A DNA stretch of 64,000 nucleotides, taken from NCBI RefSeq assembly GCF_013248905.1, contig NZ_JABRVS010000001.1, positions 1,922,001 to 1,986,000 on the forward strand, in the 5' to 3' direction. This DNA is from Shewanella sp. VB17 (GTDB lineage Bacteria > Pseudomonadota > Gammaproteobacteria > Enterobacterales > Shewanellaceae). Below are positions 62,366 to 64,000 of this stretch, in pieces. The stretch's first letter is position 1. Each line of letters starts with the position of its first letter. A program made the position numbers and the translations under genes. The notes below the pieces were generated by a model that saw only the letters and a program-made list of their open reading frames with translations, was not told where the DNA came from and did no database searches.

Positions 62366-64000
62366 GTGCCAGTGTGTCGTTTTATTGTTTTTGCTGTGGT
62401 GCTTGCTTGTTACTTTTCCGTTGTCAGTGCTTCTGAGTTTGAAGTAGAAATCGCTCAAATAGAAGATGCTATTACATCATCAGGCACTGAGAATGTACAG
62501 CGGATAGAAGAATTATATCAATTGAGGACTAAGTTAACAAAAAGTGAATATGCTAGGGTGCTTATTCTTGATAGTGTGACTAAAATCTTAGCCGGTCGAT
62601 ACGATATAGCATTAAAGCGATTAAATGTTGCTGAAACCTTGCCTGTTTCAGAAATCCAATTAGCACAAATATATACCTATAAAGTTGCTTCATATTTATC
62701 AATCAAGCAATATTCAGCAGCATTGGGTATTCTGACTTTGTACCTCAGTCTTGTTGAAAATACTGATAATATAGAAAAGAAAGCGGCTGCTTATGTCAGA
62801 GTTGCTGATTTTTATTTAGAATTAGAGGCGTTTGATGAGGTGACTCGTTACGCCAATATGGCGATTCGTACTAAAGGCTTAAGTTCAACAAATAGGTGTT
62901 ATTCTCTACTTTCATTGGCGATGGCAGAGTTAAATCTCAACAATTATATTAGTGCTAAAAAGAGGTACTTGAAAGCCGTCGATTTCTGTGATGCTAACGC
63001 GGTTCCGATGGGGTCTGCTTTTGGCTTAAAAGGCATAGGAGAAATTAATCTTAAAACAGGCGATTTTGATAATGCGTTAATATTTCTTTTGAAGTCTTTG
63101 AAAGGTTATCAGTTCTTTGATTATAAAATGGAAATAAATAGTGTTAATGCGCTGCTTTCAGAAACCTATTTAGCATTATCTCAATATGAATTAGCGGCAG
63201 AGTTTGCACAAGGTGTGATTAATCTTCCTTCAAACCCTAGTAATTTAAAGCCTAAAAAAATTGCTACTCAGGTCATGGCGAGTCTTTTATATCAAAAAGG
63301 TAAATATCAACAAGCTTTTGATTATCTCACATCCTATCAAGTCTTGAGTATCGACATACTTGATGATACGAAAGCTAAGGCTAATGCTTATCAAATGGCA
63401 AAATTTGAAAGTGGGGAAAAAACTCGCGAAATCAACTTACTCAATAAAGAGCGTGAACTTTATAGCGCCAAAGAAGCATTAACTGAATCACAGCGTAACC
63501 ATGAACGTATGTTATTTCTGTTTATTTGTGGTGGGTTAATTGTGCTCACAATGTTCGCGATCAGCATGACATTGCAAAGAAGTAAGTATAAAAAATTAGT
63601 CCAATTTGATGTATTAACAGGGATATATAATCGTGCTACTGCTCAAAATATGGCAGAAGATCTGTTTATCAAAGGCACGGCCAATGGTGCTCATTTTAGC
63701 GTGATTTTATTTGATCTGGATTATTTTAAACACATTAATGATCAATATGGTCATGCTGTGGGCGACTGGGTATTAAAGAAGGTGTGTGAGACAGTAGCTA
63801 AAAAATGCCGCAATGGCGATATTTTTACCCGCTTTGGTGGTGAAGAATTTGTTATTTTCTTGCCCAATACGAATGAAAGTAAAGCATTAAAGGTCGCCGA
63901 GCAATGTAGAGAGCTGATCACTACCATTGATAGTCGTTATTCGGGACACCTCTTTACTGTTCATGCCAGCTTTGGTGTTTCGAGCAATACAGTTGAGGAT
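62366..64000 (+). CDS. TPR-GGDEF membrane diguanylate cyclase 5 (partial)
   Basis: GTG start at 62366 after AAAAGGGAA; 545 codons to the window edge, no stop yet. Signal segment FIVFAVVLACYFSVVSAS, a more divergent TPR sensor, a membrane segment closely similar to paralogues 1 and 2, then a GGDEF domain with GGEEF at 491-495 and RNGD five residues before. It lacks the ELSELDEQL opening of the others, so it is the oldest branch or a fusion of another sensor with the shared output module. Confidence 0.9.
   Translation, partial: MPVCRFIVFAVVLACYFSVVSASEFEVEIAQIEDAITSSGTENVQRIEELYQLRTKLTKSEYARVLILDSVTKILAGRYDIALKRLNVAETLPVSEIQLAQIYTYKVASYLSIKQYSAALGILTLYLSLVENTDNIEKKAAAYVRVADFYLELEAFDEVTRYANMAIRTKGLSSTNRCYSLLSLAMAELNLNNYISAKKRYLKAVDFCDANAVPMGSAFGLKGIGEINLKTGDFDNALIFLLKSLKGYQFFDYKMEINSVNALLSETYLALSQYELAAEFAQGVINLPSNPSNLKPKKIATQVMASLLYQKGKYQQAFDYLTSYQVLSIDILDDTKAKANAYQMAKFESGEKTREINLLNKERELYSAKEALTESQRNHERMLFLFICGGLIVLTMFAISMTLQRSKYKKLVQFDVLTGIYNRATAQNMAEDLFIKGTANGAHFSVILFDLDYFKHINDQYGHAVGDWVLKKVCETVAKKCRNGDIFTRFGGEEFVIFLPNTNESKALKVAEQCRELITTIDSRYSGHLFTVHASFGVSSNTVED

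Noticed and set aside
1..64000. CRISPR arrays, IS transposases and tRNA genes
   Set aside because: No regularly spaced short repeats, transposase motifs or complete tRNA cloverleaf seen apart from tmRNA.

Overview
The window looks like a chromosomal segment of a Shewanella-type marine gammaproteobacterium. Grounds: the zapA-ssrS-ygfB-ubiH-ubiI-gcvH-gcvP neighbourhood, the ssrA-smpB-ratA-rnfH-bamE neighbourhood, moderate GC, and next to bamE a split borosin pair resembling SonM/SonA of Shewanella oneidensis. The species cannot be fixed from sequence alone.

Layout. (1) 1-16351, host genes: the end of an ABC transporter, an acyl-CoA ligase, a PAS-domain relic, a LysE-type exporter, ung, an NlpE-like lipoprotein, a periplasmic binding protein, ygfA, a yceI / ECF sigma / anti-sigma cassette, 6S RNA, zapA, ygfB, ubiH, ubiI, gcvH and gcvP. 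Two members of the usual run, pepP (between ygfB and ubiH) and gcvT (between ubiI and gcvH), are absent here. (2) 16394-18100, a fragment resembling the right end of an older prophage, carrying a RelA/SpoT-domain gene. (3) 18101-51341, an apparently complete HP1/K139-type (P2-like) prophage of about 33 kb in the 3' end of ssrA, bounded by a 58-bp direct repeat. (4) 51295-53937, ssrA, smpB, ratA, rnfH and bamE. (5) 54367-64000, a borosin N-methyltransferase and its separate precursor peptide, then five tandem paralogues with a secreted TPR domain, three of which also carry a GGDEF domain.

The prophage reads as a working temperate phage. The integrase, a WYL-domain membrane protein and a CI repressor with a duplicated DNA-binding domain run leftward. 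Cox, CII, small early proteins and the HUH replication protein A run rightward. An Ogr late activator and two accessory clusters follow. Portal and terminase run leftward; scaffold, capsid, tail, lysis, tape measure, baseplate, fibre and hub-spike genes run rightward. Two probable translational recoding sites are visible: a -1 frameshift in the tail assembly chaperone, and an unusual start or -1 frameshift at the small terminase subunit. Cargo slots (between int and cI, around ogr, and between the late terminator and ssrA) hold unrecognised membrane or nucleotide-metabolism genes that are candidates for superinfection exclusion or anti-phage defence.

The most interesting host locus is the borosin pair with its mosaic TPR/GGDEF array. 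Near-identical blocks show recent duplication and exchange of sensor and output modules.
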